This document shows positions 33,479 through 43,443 of a stretch of 64,000 nucleotides of DNA, piece by piece. Within the stretch, counting starts at the first letter, position 1. The number at the start of each line of letters is the position of its first letter. Source of the DNA: DATFVA01 sp963771705 (GTDB taxonomy: Bacteria > Bacteroidota > Ignavibacteria > Ignavibacteriales > Ignavibacteriaceae); contig CAVYUP010000014.1 in the NCBI GenBank assembly GCA_963771705.1, forward strand, positions 62,001-126,000, in the 5' to 3' direction. Under the pieces are notes generated by a model. The model did no database searches and was not told the origin of the DNA. It worked only from the letters and a program-made list of their open reading frames with translations. Both the position numbers and the translations under genes were made by a program.

Positions 33479-34458
33479 TGCTTCTGCTCTGCAACTATTA
33501 TGTTACATACAAGTGCAATGCCTATTGTACGTTCTGCCATTTCGCCGCGCACGAAAATTTCATAAACACTCCTTATGCTAAGCTGAGCGATTTCAGATCA
33601 AATGTTGAACAACTGGCTTCTCTTGGAGTAAAATTTATTGATCTTACCGGAGGCGAACCGCTTCTGCATAGAGAGATCCATCTGATGGCTGAGACTGCGC
33701 AGCGGTTTAAGATGCAGACAAGCATAACAACGAATGCTCTGCTTTATCCAAAGTTCGCCGATAAACTTGCCGGAAAAATAAATCTTCTTCACTTTTCTCT
33801 GGATTCTCCTGACGAGGATGAACATAACAGCATCAGAAAAGTAAACTGCTATAAATTTGTAATGGAAAGCATCGATATCGCAAAATCGTTAGGCGAGTAC
33901 CCCGATATTCTTTTTACTGTTACGAATGAAACCTATAAGAAACTCCCCGGAATGCATGAAATAGCAAAGAAGAATAACCTTGTGCTGCTTGTTAATCCTG
34001 TTTTTTCTTATTTCGGAAACCCGGGATTAAATGATGAGGCAATAGATTTTATTGAGGAATATACTGACGGTAAAATTGATATCTACCTGAATAAAGGATT
34101 TATGAAATTACGCAGGAACGGAGGGAATGATATCAGCAATCCCAGCTGCAAGGCTGTATCACGGGTTATCGTAATCTCTCCTTACAATGAAATTATTCTG
34201 CCGTGCTATCATTTTGAGCATGAAAGAATAAAAATTGACCGTCCCATCAAAGAGATCCGGGCATCCGAAAAGGTTAAAGACTTTCAGAAAATGGAGGGGA
34301 GGTTCAATTACTGCCAGGGCTGCACGGTTAACTGCTATTTCGAACCTTCTTTTGCCTTCCCTACAAATTATTATGCTCTGGCTTCTTTATCATCGAAATT
34401 TAAATATGGATTTAATAAATTAGTAAAGCAAAAAATAAATAAAAGTTTCCGGAAGTAA
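33478..34458 (+). CDS. radical SAM protein with C-terminal cysteine region
   Basis: A 326-residue radical SAM enzyme. CNAYCTFC near residue 13 is the CxxxCxxC cluster motif; DLTGGEPLL is the SAM-binding GGE. The C-terminal part has further cysteines (SCKAVSR, LPCYHFE, YCQGCTVNCYF) like a reduced SPASM or twitch domain with an auxiliary cluster. Overlap by one base with the glycosyltransferase suggests it acts on the same glycan or lipid product. The reaction is unknown. Confidence 0.9.
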   Translation: MLLLCNYYVTYKCNAYCTFCHFAAHENFINTPYAKLSDFRSNVEQLASLGVKFIDLTGGEPLLHREIHLMAETAQRFKMQTSITTNALLYPKFADKLAGKINLLHFSLDSPDEDEHNSIRKVNCYKFVMESIDIAKSLGEYPDILFTVTNETYKKLPGMHEIAKKNNLVLLVNPVFSYFGNPGLNDEAIDFIEEYTDGKIDIYLNKGFMKLRRNGGNDISNPSCKAVSRVIVISPYNEIILPCYHFEHERIKIDRPIKEIRASEKVKDFQKMEGRFNYCQGCTVNCYFEPSFAFPTNYYALASLSSKFKYGFNKLVKQKINKSFRK

Positions 34459-34812
34459 AGATCCGGATAGCCTTTGAAAAAATTTTGGCCCCGGGGGGTA
34501 CGAGCCTGATTTTGTTCTTACGTTTTATTGGTTTTGAGAACCTGCTAATTTCAGTCCAAATTTATGACACAGGGGGACAGCAAACCTTATTACTCCAGAT
34601 TTCTATCATCTTTTATTCGGCCTTTACCCGGCCTCTGTTCGGCCTCTGTTCGGCCTTTGTTCGGCCTCCAGCTACTTCATAACTCCGTTATTAAGCCGGC
34701 ATAAGCTCAGAAAGCAGAGGGCAAAAGACCGGTGAATGCTCCCGGAATTTTGTTATAAGGTATTTTTTCTCAATTTTTCAACTTTCATTTTTTGAGATTA
34801 TGAGACAATGAT
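34459..34812. other. intergenic stretch with an 11-base tandem repeat
   Basis: About 350 bases between the radical SAM gene and the DUF1207-like gene. Apart from the repeat at 34618-34670 it has only short frames and a late T-rich stretch near 34760-34795. No tRNA or credible gene was seen. Confidence 0.5.
34618..34670. repeat. five-copy 11-base tandem repeat
   Basis: CGGCCTCTGTT-type units start at 34618, 34629, 34640, 34651 and 34662 (last unit incomplete), with small changes such as CGGCCTTTACC and CGGCCTTTGTT. An 11-base step keeps the copies on the same face of the helix. A reading frame through it gives a low-complexity peptide and is not taken as a gene. Confidence 0.75.
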
Positions 34813-35634
34813 ATGAAAAAGTTTATCCTTATAATACTATCTTTTCTTTGTTCATCCCTTACCTTTTCACAGAACCGACTAACCTGGTTTCCGAATAATA
34901 TTAATGTGCAGCCCTTCACCGCAAACTTTATCGAACCCAGGGCAGGCTTCGCATTTGAGATGGGAGGGAAGAGGATACGTCTGGATATCAGCAGGTCGCA
35001 GGATATACTCCATTTAAATAATAATAACTCCACTCTTTCATTCGGTATAGATCTTTTCACTTTTACACGGCTCCGTGCCGAAAGCGAGTTCCATTTTCCT
35101 GTTGAGGCCATCGATTACCTGTTCGGATTAAATTCAGGTTATAAAATTAACGATGATAACACCGAATACGGGCTAAGGTTCAGACTGAGCCACATAAGCG
35201 CTCATTTCGTGGACGGCCAGTACGACTATAAGCTCAACTTCTGGCGCAATGGAAGAACGGCAACCGTTTACACAAGAGAATTTTTCGAACTGTTTCCTTA
35301 TTACAGATACGATGGGTTAAGAGTTTATGCAGGACTAACATACCTGTTCCACAGAAAACCACTTGATATCGGGAAAGGCATTTACCAGGCAGGATTCGAT
35401 TATTATTACATTAAATTTGACAATATTTATCCTTATGTTGCATACGATTTTAAGCTGGAGAAAATAAATAAATTCTCGGGCAGTAATATTTTGACCGCGG
35501 GAATAAAGTTCGGTGATTATAAATCACGGGGCATAAGTATAGCAATTTCTTATTTTTCGGGTAAGAGCGTACATGGAGAGTATTACGATCTCAACGAATC
35601 ATATACAACAATAGGTTTTAATCTCGATTTATAA
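34813..35634 (+). CDS. exported outer-membrane-type protein (DUF1207-like)
   Basis: A 273-residue protein with signal peptide (cleavage near LTFSQNR). Many alternating aromatic beta strands indicate an outer-membrane barrel. The middle segment YGLRFRLSHISAHFVDGQYD resembles the conserved H-x-S-x-H region of DUF1207 proteins. Its stop overlaps the next start by one base, coupling it to a site-2 protease. Function unknown. Confidence 0.72.
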   Translation: MKKFILIILSFLCSSLTFSQNRLTWFPNNINVQPFTANFIEPRAGFAFEMGGKRIRLDISRSQDILHLNNNNSTLSFGIDLFTFTRLRAESEFHFPVEAIDYLFGLNSGYKINDDNTEYGLRFRLSHISAHFVDGQYDYKLNFWRNGRTATVYTREFFELFPYYRYDGLRVYAGLTYLFHRKPLDIGKGIYQAGFDYYYIKFDNIYPYVAYDFKLEKINKFSGSNILTAGIKFGDYKSRGISIAISYFSGKSVHGEYYDLNESYTTIGFNLDL

Positions 35635-36641
35635 TGCCGGAATATTATCAGACAGATCAGACAGACGTAACAGGCTATAGACAGAAGCAGGAAAAAAATT
35701 CGGTACTCCTTCATATAGGATTGTTCATCATTACCTTCATAACCACTACCATAGCAGGAGCTGAGTGGACGACAGGTACGATGGGACCTTATGAGCTGCA
35801 CCATCTTTTAATAGGGCTTCCATATTCCATCGCAATAATGTTCATTATATCCTGCCACGAATTCGGACATTACTTTGCGGCACGTTACCATAAAGTAAAT
35901 GCAACCCTTCCGTATTACATCCCGTTCCCAAATATTCCCGGGTTTCTCAACTTTGGAACAATGGGTGCGGTTATCAGAACAAAGTCACCTATACCTTCAA
36001 AGAAAGCAATGTTCGATATCGGCGTGGCTGGTCCTATAGCAGGATTTGTAGCCTGTCTTCTTGTTCTGCTGTACGGCTTTCTTAATGTTCCTGGTAAAGA
36101 ATACATTCTTTCAATTCATCCGGATTTCTTTTCTCCTGAATATGGTAAAACAGGTTTACAGCTTGAGTTCGGCAATACCCTGCTCTTCTCCTTTTTTAAA
36201 CTGATCTTTGTTCATCCGGGACAGTTCTTTCCGCCGATGTCAGAAATATATCATTATCCGTTTTTATGCGTCGGCTGGTTCGGAATGTTTATTACCTCGA
36301 TGAATATGATTCCGGTAGGGCAGCTGGACGGCGGCCACATCGGCTACACAATGTTTGGCGGCAAAACACATTATAAAATTGCAGTAATATCATTCGTGGT
36401 TCTTTTTGTACTGGGAATTGCCGGATTCATTGAAATATTTATGGAACTTGATTTTGTCTTCGGCTGGGTCGGCTGGCTTATATGGGCCCTTATTCTCTTT
36501 TTCGTTATTAAGCTTAAACATCCGACAATACCCGATTATGATAAACTTGATGGAAAAAGAAGATTTTTAGGTTATCTTAGCTACTTCATTTTGATTATTT
36601 CTTTTTCCCCTACACCTTTTATGATCAGCGGGGGGATGTAA
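35634..36641 (+). CDS. site-2 protease family membrane metallopeptidase (M50)
   Basis: A 335-residue integral membrane peptidase. SCHEFGHYFAAR near residue 80 is the HExxH zinc motif inside a membrane span, and NMIPVGQLDGGHI supplies the third ligand (N-x-x-P-x-x-x-LDGG). FNFGTMGAV-like FLNFGTMGAVIRT is also typical. Such proteases cleave membrane-bound regulators or signal remnants. One-base overlap with the DUF1207-like gene. Substrate unknown. Confidence 0.92.
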   Translation: MPEYYQTDQTDVTGYRQKQEKNSVLLHIGLFIITFITTTIAGAEWTTGTMGPYELHHLLIGLPYSIAIMFIISCHEFGHYFAARYHKVNATLPYYIPFPNIPGFLNFGTMGAVIRTKSPIPSKKAMFDIGVAGPIAGFVACLLVLLYGFLNVPGKEYILSIHPDFFSPEYGKTGLQLEFGNTLLFSFFKLIFVHPGQFFPPMSEIYHYPFLCVGWFGMFITSMNMIPVGQLDGGHIGYTMFGGKTHYKIAVISFVVLFVLGIAGFIEIFMELDFVFGWVGWLIWALILFFVIKLKHPTIPDYDKLDGKRRFLGYLSYFILIISFSPTPFMISGGM

Positions 36642-36683
36642 TTTTACCTTGAGTGACGCTAAAATCAAAACAATATTAACTTT

Positions 36684-37496
36684 ATGAAAAAATTCGCTCT
36701 TTTGTTACTGCTACCCGTTTTATTCTGGGGATGCGAAAAAACTTACGATTCGGTAATAAATCCGAAACAGACCAATACAATCCAGGTTACAAACATCGTC
36801 GCAATCGACTCAGTCGATTATCTGACTTCTGACTCAGTTTTAACCTTTGCCATAACTTTTAACTCTACTGAGCAGGTACAATCTGTATCTTTTAACATCA
36901 TTGAGCCCGACGGTATACAGCTTAATTCCTCAGCAATTACTCTGTATAATGACGGGGATGTTTCAGCTCATGGAGATTCTTCAGGTAGTGACAATACATT
37001 TTCCAACAAGTTTACAATGAGCAATGGTTATTTAAGCGGAGTGTACCTTATAAAATATTACGTTGATGATATTTACGGCACATCAAATTATATCTCTGCA
37101 CAGAATTACGTGTTTGATAACGGTAAAGACAAATTTGCTCCTGTTTTATCAAACCTTGATTTGCCTGATACAGTCTCATACGGCCAAACATTCGCTTTTT
37201 CTGTGATGGCTGTTGATTCAAATGGGTATAATGATATTGAGTTAGTTTATTATGAATTGTATAAACCTGACGGAACTCAGGTTACAAATTCGCAGGGAGT
37301 CTTTCAGTTTCCGCTTTACGATAACGGTGATACCTCAAGCAATGGTGACGTAACAGCTAATGATAGTACATATACCGTTATCTTAACCTTTCCCTCGGGT
37401 CAGCCGACTGGCGGCTGGAGGTTTGAATTCCAGGCCATCGATAGATCTAATCTTCTAAGTAATAAAATCACCCAGACTTTAGAACTAATTCAATGA
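36684..37496 (+). CDS. lipoprotein with two Ig-like/choice-of-anchor repeats
   Basis: A 270-residue lipoprotein. The signal ends in LFWGC (lipid cysteine at residue 17). Two copies of a domain follow, each ending in a DNGD-x-x-x-x-GD-x-x-x-x-D element (YNDGDVSAHGDSSGSDNTF and YDNGDTSSNGDVTANDSTY), which may bind calcium. The stop overlaps the next gene by 4 bases. It starts a run of secretion-related genes with two PorV-like barrels. Confidence 0.8.
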   Translation: MKKFALLLLLPVLFWGCEKTYDSVINPKQTNTIQVTNIVAIDSVDYLTSDSVLTFAITFNSTEQVQSVSFNIIEPDGIQLNSSAITLYNDGDVSAHGDSSGSDNTFSNKFTMSNGYLSGVYLIKYYVDDIYGTSNYISAQNYVFDNGKDKFAPVLSNLDLPDTVSYGQTFAFSVMAVDSNGYNDIELVYYELYKPDGTQVTNSQGVFQFPLYDNGDTSSNGDVTANDSTYTVILTFPSGQPTGGWRFEFQAIDRSNLLSNKITQTLELIQ

Positions 37497-39073
37497 AAAG
37501 TTTAACCCTTTTACTTTTAGCAGTATTTCCAATATTCCTGTTTTCACAAACGCCTGAATCCTACAAACTTTTGAATGACATAGGATTAGGCAAGGTGCTT
37601 GAAACAAGAACTCCCCTCAGCAACAGCGTGAGTGATATTATCGCAATGACCGATACCGTCTGGCTCGGCACAAGCAGGGGTGTCAGCTTATCTACCGATA
37701 ACGGCGAAAGCTGGACGAACTTCTTTGGGAACGAAGCGTTCGGCTCCGAAAGCGTGCCCGCAATAGCTTACGATAAATATCATGATGTTATCTGGGCTTC
37801 AACTGCGCATTCGAAGGATGTAAACGGTTCTACACTTCCTGAAGGATCGGGATTACATTATACCACTGATCACGGTGCGACCTGGCATAATGTATCCCAG
37901 CCGCTCGATAATTCAGATGATTCTACAATAATCTATGGTATAAATGACGGAGTACATCTCCCTAAAGTTCGGGCCTTACCTGTTACGGTAGCTATCCAGA
38001 ATATTGCGTATGATATTGCTTTTACCCCCAACGCTGTATGGATTGCCTCATTCGCCGGCGGTCTGAGAAAAAGTACTGATATGGGACAAACATGGCAGAG
38101 AGTGCTTCTACCTTCTGACAGTCTTAATTCTATTAGTCCTGAGGATACGATAAGATATGCACTTTCTCCTTCTTCCGGTAATTTCGGTACAGGCTGGCTG
38201 AATCATAGATTATTTTCTCTGGCAGCTGCTGATGATTCTACCCTTTATGTTGGAACAGCTAATGGTATCAATGTAACAACAAATGCTGATGATCCTGATT
38301 CTTTGCTGAGATGGACTAAGTATAATCACTTAAACCAGGAAAACGGTATAAGTGGTAATTTTGTTGTAGCGCTTGGATATAATGATGCTGATAACACTAT
38401 ATGGGGAGCTACCTGGAAGGCTGAAGGTTACACTGAGTCGTACGGAGTAAGCTTTACCAGTGACAGAGGTAATAACTGGCAGGTAGTACTGCCTCACGAG
38501 CAAGCGCATAATTTCGGATTTAAGGGTAATCAGCCGATGGCTGCCACCGATAATGGTGTTTTCCGTTCAAGTAATAATGGACTGACCTGGGCTCTCCCAG
38601 GCACCATAAAAGATTCTCAAACCGGCGGTATTCTTTATACTACAGCTTTTTATTCTGCTGCAGCATCGGGGAATACGGTTTGGATCGGGTCTGATCAGGG
38701 ATCAGCAAGACTTACTGAAACAGGTAATATGTGGTCAGGGCAATGGAAAGTTTATATTGCCGCGCCTGAGTCAAAAGAGGTGTATGCATTTCCTAATCCA
38801 TTTTCTCCCAGAATCGATCACAGGATTGCGTTCAAGTATGATACAGGCGGCAAGTCTGAGAACGTAACGATAAGGATATTCGATTTCGGGATGAATTATC
38901 TTAAAACAGTTATTCAAAATGTACCGCGTAATATAGAGAGTACTGATTCACCTTATGATTACTGGGACGGCACTGATGATAACGGCAGCATTGTTCCGAA
39001 CGGTGTTTACTTTTACAGGGTTGAAGTTGGATCGAACGATCCGTTGTTCGGAAAAATATTATTGCTTCAATGA
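37493..39073 (+). CDS. secreted Asp-box propeller protein with FlgD/T9SS-like C-terminus
   Basis: A 526-residue exported protein with signal peptide ending near LFSQTPE. Asp-box motifs (STDNGESW, TTDHGATW, STDMGQTW, TSDRGNNW, SSNNGLTW) mark a beta-propeller. The C-terminal ~95 residues (FPNPFSPRIDHRI ... FYRVEVGSNDPLFGKILLL, given in parts) look like a FlgD-Ig/T9SS sorting tail. Coupled by a 4-base overlap to the lipoprotein gene and followed by two PorV-like genes, the expected partners of T9SS cargo. Confidence 0.82.
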   Translation: MKSLTLLLLAVFPIFLFSQTPESYKLLNDIGLGKVLETRTPLSNSVSDIIAMTDTVWLGTSRGVSLSTDNGESWTNFFGNEAFGSESVPAIAYDKYHDVIWASTAHSKDVNGSTLPEGSGLHYTTDHGATWHNVSQPLDNSDDSTIIYGINDGVHLPKVRALPVTVAIQNIAYDIAFTPNAVWIASFAGGLRKSTDMGQTWQRVLLPSDSLNSISPEDTIRYALSPSSGNFGTGWLNHRLFSLAAADDSTLYVGTANGINVTTNADDPDSLLRWTKYNHLNQENGISGNFVVALGYNDADNTIWGATWKAEGYTESYGVSFTSDRGNNWQVVLPHEQAHNFGFKGNQPMAATDNGVFRSSNNGLTWALPGTIKDSQTGGILYTTAFYSAAASGNTVWIGSDQGSARLTETGNMWSGQWKVYIAAPESKEVYAFPNPFSPRIDHRIAFKYDTGGKSENVTIRIFDFGMNYLKTVIQNVPRNIESTDSPYDYWDGTDDNGSIVPNGVYFYRVEVGSNDPLFGKILLLQ

Positions 39074-39107
39074 TCCTGAACATAAACTGAATTAAACAGA
39101 GGTTCTG

Positions 39108-40088
39108 TTGAAAAAATATTTTCTTATACTGATCACACTTTCTTTTACTGCTTTGCTGGCCGCGCAGCCTCAGTTCAGTAAAATCAGTTCTATGCCCGGT
39201 GCCTTCAGCAGGATGGGTTTCGGAGCCCGGGGCATTGGTATGGGCAACGCTATGTCGGCGGTGACTGACGGAAATCTTGTATCATACTATAATCCTGCTC
39301 TCAGCGTCTTCCAGGAGGGAAATTCATTCCAAACCTCATATACATTTCTTTCACTCGACAGATCGCTTAATTTTTTATCTTTTACCCGCAGGTTCGATCT
39401 AGGCGGCAACAAGAACAGATCGGCTGGCATAAGTGCGGGCATTATAAACAGCGGAGTTAGCAAGATTGACGGCCGGGATAACCAGGGACTTCAGACCGGT
39501 GAGCTTACTACTTCGGAAAACCAGTTCTTCGTAGGTCTTGGTAAAAGATTTTCCGAACACCTTGCAATCGGTATAGAAGCTAAATTTTATTACTATAAAC
39601 TTTATGAATCTATTAACTCCAGCGGGGTAGGGGTTGATATAGGCGCTCTTTATAAAATAGATGATCAATGGAACGTTTCGGCCGCAATAACTGATCTAAA
39701 CAGTGCCTATAAATGGGATACAGGTACTCTATACGGTACCGAGGGCGGCGGCACCTCAACCAATAAGTTCCCATTATTAAAGAAAATTGGAGTAAGTTAT
39801 TCCAACAAAGAAATCGGACTTCTGGGAGCGATTGAGTTTGAGAGCAGCAATGGTGAAACTAATATCTTAAGAGCAGGTGCGGAATATAATATTTATGAAG
39901 GTCTTTACCTGCGTGCCGGTATAGATCAGTTTAATCTTAGTAATTCCGATTTTCTGCCTAAACCCGCTGCGGGTTTTTCATACTCCCGAAAAATTGATGG
40001 TTTTACTTTGGGTGTTGATTATGCTTTTATGGTTGAACAGTATTCGCCTCAGGACAGGCACGTTGTGGGCATAAACGTGGTCTTTTAA
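39108..40088 (+). CDS. PorV/PorQ-family outer membrane barrel (first copy)
   Basis: A 326-residue barrel starting at a TTG, with signal peptide cleaved near LLAAQPQ. It contains the family opening FGARGIGMGNAMSAVTDGNL followed by YYNPAL. Such proteins act with the T9SS as the attachment or sorting complex at the outer membrane (PorV) or as accessory barrels (PorQ). It is 34 bases after the Asp-box gene and 65 before a second copy. Confidence 0.82.
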   Translation: MKKYFLILITLSFTALLAAQPQFSKISSMPGAFSRMGFGARGIGMGNAMSAVTDGNLVSYYNPALSVFQEGNSFQTSYTFLSLDRSLNFLSFTRRFDLGGNKNRSAGISAGIINSGVSKIDGRDNQGLQTGELTTSENQFFVGLGKRFSEHLAIGIEAKFYYYKLYESINSSGVGVDIGALYKIDDQWNVSAAITDLNSAYKWDTGTLYGTEGGGTSTNKFPLLKKIGVSYSNKEIGLLGAIEFESSNGETNILRAGAEYNIYEGLYLRAGIDQFNLSNSDFLPKPAAGFSYSRKIDGFTLGVDYAFMVEQYSPQDRHVVGINVVF

Positions 40089-40153
40089 TAAACGCTATGC
40101 TCAGAAAATCTTGAATTTGTAATCTTGTAATTTGCAATTTTGTAATTTTTAAT

Positions 40154-41050
40154 ATGAAAAAAATAATACTCATACTCTTAGCTTTTTCAACATACTCATT
40201 TTCTCAATCAGCGGGGAACGCAGGCTTATCCTTCCTTAAATTCGGTTTCGGTGCAAAGAACATTGCTATGGGTGATGCCGGTGCTGTTTCTGCTAATGAC
40301 GTTACTGCGCTTTTTTATAATCCCTCAAGACTTGCCGGAAAGGATAATACGGAAATTATCCTGATGCATAATGAATGGATACAGGATGTAAGGAGTGAGG
40401 TGCTCGGTATTTCGTCTGAGCTGTGGGGTCTGCCTTTAGCCTTAGGTTTTAACGTTACCACTGTCAGCGATATTGAGGTTCGTACAAAACCAGGTGTTCC
40501 TGATACTAAGTTTAATGCAAATTATTTCTTTGGAAGTTTATCCACTGGTTTCGGTATAGTTGATAATGTTGATTTCGGTTTGTCCGTTAAATATCTGTAT
40601 GAAGGGATATTCTCGGATGAAGCAGCAGGATGGGGTTTTGATTTCGGACTGAATTACCGGACATCGGTTGAAGGCCTGACAGCTTCAGCAGTAATTAAGA
40701 ATCTCGGTTCAATGAGCAATCTTAGGAATGAAGCAACAAAGCTTCCTTCGGAGATTCGTGTAGGTCCTGCTTATCATTTTGATTTTTCAGATTCGAAGAT
40801 AGGCGTAACCACAGCAGCAGAATTTCAAAAATATCTTCTTACCAATGATGTTCATTTTAACCTTGGTGCAGAGGGCGTTTACGATAATACAATTGCTCTC
40901 CGTGCCGGTTACCAGACCGGATATGAATCCAGAGGTTTCACCGGGGGAGTAGGCTTGATGTGGGGAAGCCTGAGATTTGATTACGCATTCCTTCCGTTCT
41001 CTTATGGATTGGGCAACTCATCAATCTTTTCCCTGCAGTTCAGCTTTTAA
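40154..41050 (+). CDS. PorV/PorQ-family outer membrane barrel (second copy)
   Basis: A 298-residue barrel with signal peptide ending near SFSQSAG and the family opening KFGFGAKNIAMGDAGAVSAN followed by LFYNPSRLAG. It is shorter than the first copy, and the two are diverged. The 65-base gap between them is low-complexity T-rich. It ends the secretion-related run and is convergent with the GH92 gene. Confidence 0.85.
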   Translation: MKKIILILLAFSTYSFSQSAGNAGLSFLKFGFGAKNIAMGDAGAVSANDVTALFYNPSRLAGKDNTEIILMHNEWIQDVRSEVLGISSELWGLPLALGFNVTTVSDIEVRTKPGVPDTKFNANYFFGSLSTGFGIVDNVDFGLSVKYLYEGIFSDEAAGWGFDFGLNYRTSVEGLTASAVIKNLGSMSNLRNEATKLPSEIRVGPAYHFDFSDSKIGVTTAAEFQKYLLTNDVHFNLGAEGVYDNTIALRAGYQTGYESRGFTGGVGLMWGSLRFDYAFLPFSYGLGNSSIFSLQFSF

Positions 41051-41106
41051 GTCAAACTCCTAGTGAGACAAATTATTGGTCAGCCAATTTGCTAAATACG
41101 CCAAAT

Positions 41107-43443
41107 TTATTGTTCACTGATTGAGTAGGGGAGGGAGTCTTTATCCACAGCCCAATTTTTATTCGGTTTGTCCGTCATAAAAAACTTAAGCTCACCGCCC
41201 CGCATAATTTCTTTATGTGTTATAAAGCTGCGATTGATTGCGATGCCATTGAGTACAACTTTGTCTATGTAGATATTTTCTTTAGTTAGATTTTCTGCTG
41301 TTACCTTAAAAGTTCTTCCGTTCTCCAGGTTAATGACTGCTTCGTTCACAGAGGGACTCCCGATAACATATTCGCCGCTTCCCGGTGTGACAGGATAAAA
41401 TCCCAGTGCGCTGAAGATGTACCAGGCCGACATCTGTCCACAGTCATCGTTTCCGCATAAACCATGCGGCTCAGGTTTGTACATGGTGTTCATTATCTGA
41501 TGAACCCTTTCCTGTGTCTTCCATGGCTGACCGGCATATACGTACATATATGGTACATGGTGACTTGGTTCATTACCGTGTACATAATTCCCTATCATTC
41601 CTGTTTTAGTTATGTCCTCACTCTCCGCGATGCTCTCATCTGAAACTTCCATTGTGAACAGTGAATCAAGCCAATCGACTAATTTCTGATTTCCGCCTAT
41701 CAGATTAATAAATCCTTTTACATCCTGCGGAACATAAAGTGAATAGTTCCAGGCATTCCCTTCAATATATCCCTGTCCGGATGTGCTTAGCGGATCAAAC
41801 TGTGCGGTAAACATTCCGTTAGAATTTTTCGCCCGCATAAATCCAGTCTGCTTATCAAATATATTTCTGAAAGAATCAGCACGCCGCAAATACTCCTCTG
41901 CCTCCCTGGTTTTTCCGAGTGCTCCAGCAAACTTATAGATCGTCCAGTCGTCATAAGCATATTCAAGGGTTTTAGATGCAGAATTAGAATTCAGATCCTC
42001 CGGCACATAACCGTATTTTTTATAATAACCGATGCCGTCATACCGTTCATAATTGGAAGTTGAAAGTGCAGCTTTGAAAGCTTCATCAACATTATAGTTC
42101 CTGATTCCTTTTAAATAAGCATCCGCAATTACGGAGACAGCGTGGTACCCTATCATACACCAATTTTCGTTCGAGTAATGCGACCAAACGGGGAGCATTT
42201 TATGAACGCTCTGTTCATAATGCGCGAGCATAGAATTAATTATATCATTTGTTCGTTTAGGCTGAATTATTGTGAACAAAGGATGAAGAGCACGGTATGT
42301 ATCCCAGAGCGAAAATATCGTGTACTCAGTAAATCCCTCTGCTTTATGAATATTCTGATCGAGTCCCCGGTAATCTCCATTCACATCAGAATAAATGACA
42401 GGCGAAAGAAAGCTGTGATACATAGAAGTATAAAAATTGATTTTCGTATCCTCATCCGCCTCAATTTTAATCTTTGACAACTCCTCATCCCACTTTTCCC
42501 TTGCTACATTTTTTACTGTCTCAAAATCCCAACCTGGAATCTCGGTTTCTAAATTTTCCAATGCATTTTCGGTGCTGACAGCGGAGATCGCCAGCTTTAT
42601 CTTTATTGCTTCACCCTTAGCGGTCGCAAAATCAAAATGTGCCTTAATTTTGTGACCTGCTCTTTCCGGGAAATTATCATCCTGGCTGAACTTTCTCCAG
42701 AATCCTTTATACACAAGTTTTTCGTCATCCGTCAGACCATACGAAGCTATAGGTTTAGACAGCACCATAGCAAAATAAAGATATCTTGTTCTTGCCCAGC
42801 CGTTAGTCTGTCTGTAGCCCGTAACGAGAGTATCATTTTCAACCCTGATGAATGACCATACATTCTTGCCGTCATAGTTGTAAATGTTCGAAGTTAAATC
42901 GAGAATTATATGCGAAGAGTCAGATTCAGGAAAAATATATCTGTGAAACCCGGTATGTTCTGTAGTTGTAAGTTCTGCCTTTATATTGTAATCATCAAGA
43001 TGCACTGAATAATAACCGGGTTCTGCACTTTCGATTGTGTGAGAATACCTGGATCTGTATCCGCCGTCGGGATTTTCTTTTGTCCCGGGATTTAGCTGCA
43101 GCTTACCTGTAGTAGGCATTATAAGAAAATCACCCAGGTCTGAGTGTCCCGTACCGTTAAAATGTGTATGTGAAAAACCGACGATGGTATTATCAGAGTA
43201 CTGGTAGCCCGCGCAGTATCTGTAAACATCTTTATTGTAGCCGCTGCCGCTGCTGTACATAACTGTATCGGTTTCAGGACTAAGCTGAACCATACCGAAC
43301 GGTACTGCCGCGCCGGGAAATGTATGTCCCATATCATCCGTCCCTATAAAGGGATTAACAAAATCAGAAAGTGAAGTTTTATTTTGTGCGTATAGCTGAA
43401 GTGAAAAGCATAAAACAGTTAAAAGTATTATTCTGATCTTCAA
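41107..43443 (-). CDS. GH92 family glycosidase (alpha-mannosidase type)
   Basis: A 778-residue exported enzyme with signal peptide (near LYAQNKT). GH92 signatures are visible: VNPFIGTDDMGHTFPGAAVP near residue 29, GFSHTHFNGTGHSDLGDF, SLWDTYRALHPLFTI, and GLCGNDDCGQMSAWYIFSAL with the catalytic-base region, then GFYPVTPGSGEYVIGSP. GH92 enzymes are calcium-dependent exo-alpha-mannosidases. Single gene, divergent from the glycan cluster to its right, so it may process host or environmental glycans and not the cell's own. Confidence 0.95.
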   Translation of the reverse strand: MKIRIILLTVLCFSLQLYAQNKTSLSDFVNPFIGTDDMGHTFPGAAVPFGMVQLSPETDTVMYSSGSGYNKDVYRYCAGYQYSDNTIVGFSHTHFNGTGHSDLGDFLIMPTTGKLQLNPGTKENPDGGYRSRYSHTIESAEPGYYSVHLDDYNIKAELTTTEHTGFHRYIFPESDSSHIILDLTSNIYNYDGKNVWSFIRVENDTLVTGYRQTNGWARTRYLYFAMVLSKPIASYGLTDDEKLVYKGFWRKFSQDDNFPERAGHKIKAHFDFATAKGEAIKIKLAISAVSTENALENLETEIPGWDFETVKNVAREKWDEELSKIKIEADEDTKINFYTSMYHSFLSPVIYSDVNGDYRGLDQNIHKAEGFTEYTIFSLWDTYRALHPLFTIIQPKRTNDIINSMLAHYEQSVHKMLPVWSHYSNENWCMIGYHAVSVIADAYLKGIRNYNVDEAFKAALSTSNYERYDGIGYYKKYGYVPEDLNSNSASKTLEYAYDDWTIYKFAGALGKTREAEEYLRRADSFRNIFDKQTGFMRAKNSNGMFTAQFDPLSTSGQGYIEGNAWNYSLYVPQDVKGFINLIGGNQKLVDWLDSLFTMEVSDESIAESEDITKTGMIGNYVHGNEPSHHVPYMYVYAGQPWKTQERVHQIMNTMYKPEPHGLCGNDDCGQMSAWYIFSALGFYPVTPGSGEYVIGSPSVNEAVINLENGRTFKVTAENLTKENIYIDKVVLNGIAINRSFITHKEIMRGGELKFFMTDKPNKNWAVDKDSLPYSISEQ

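Noticed and set aside
34485..34682. Frame across the 11-base tandem repeat
   Set aside because: Low-complexity product with no ribosome site; the repeat itself explains the open frame.
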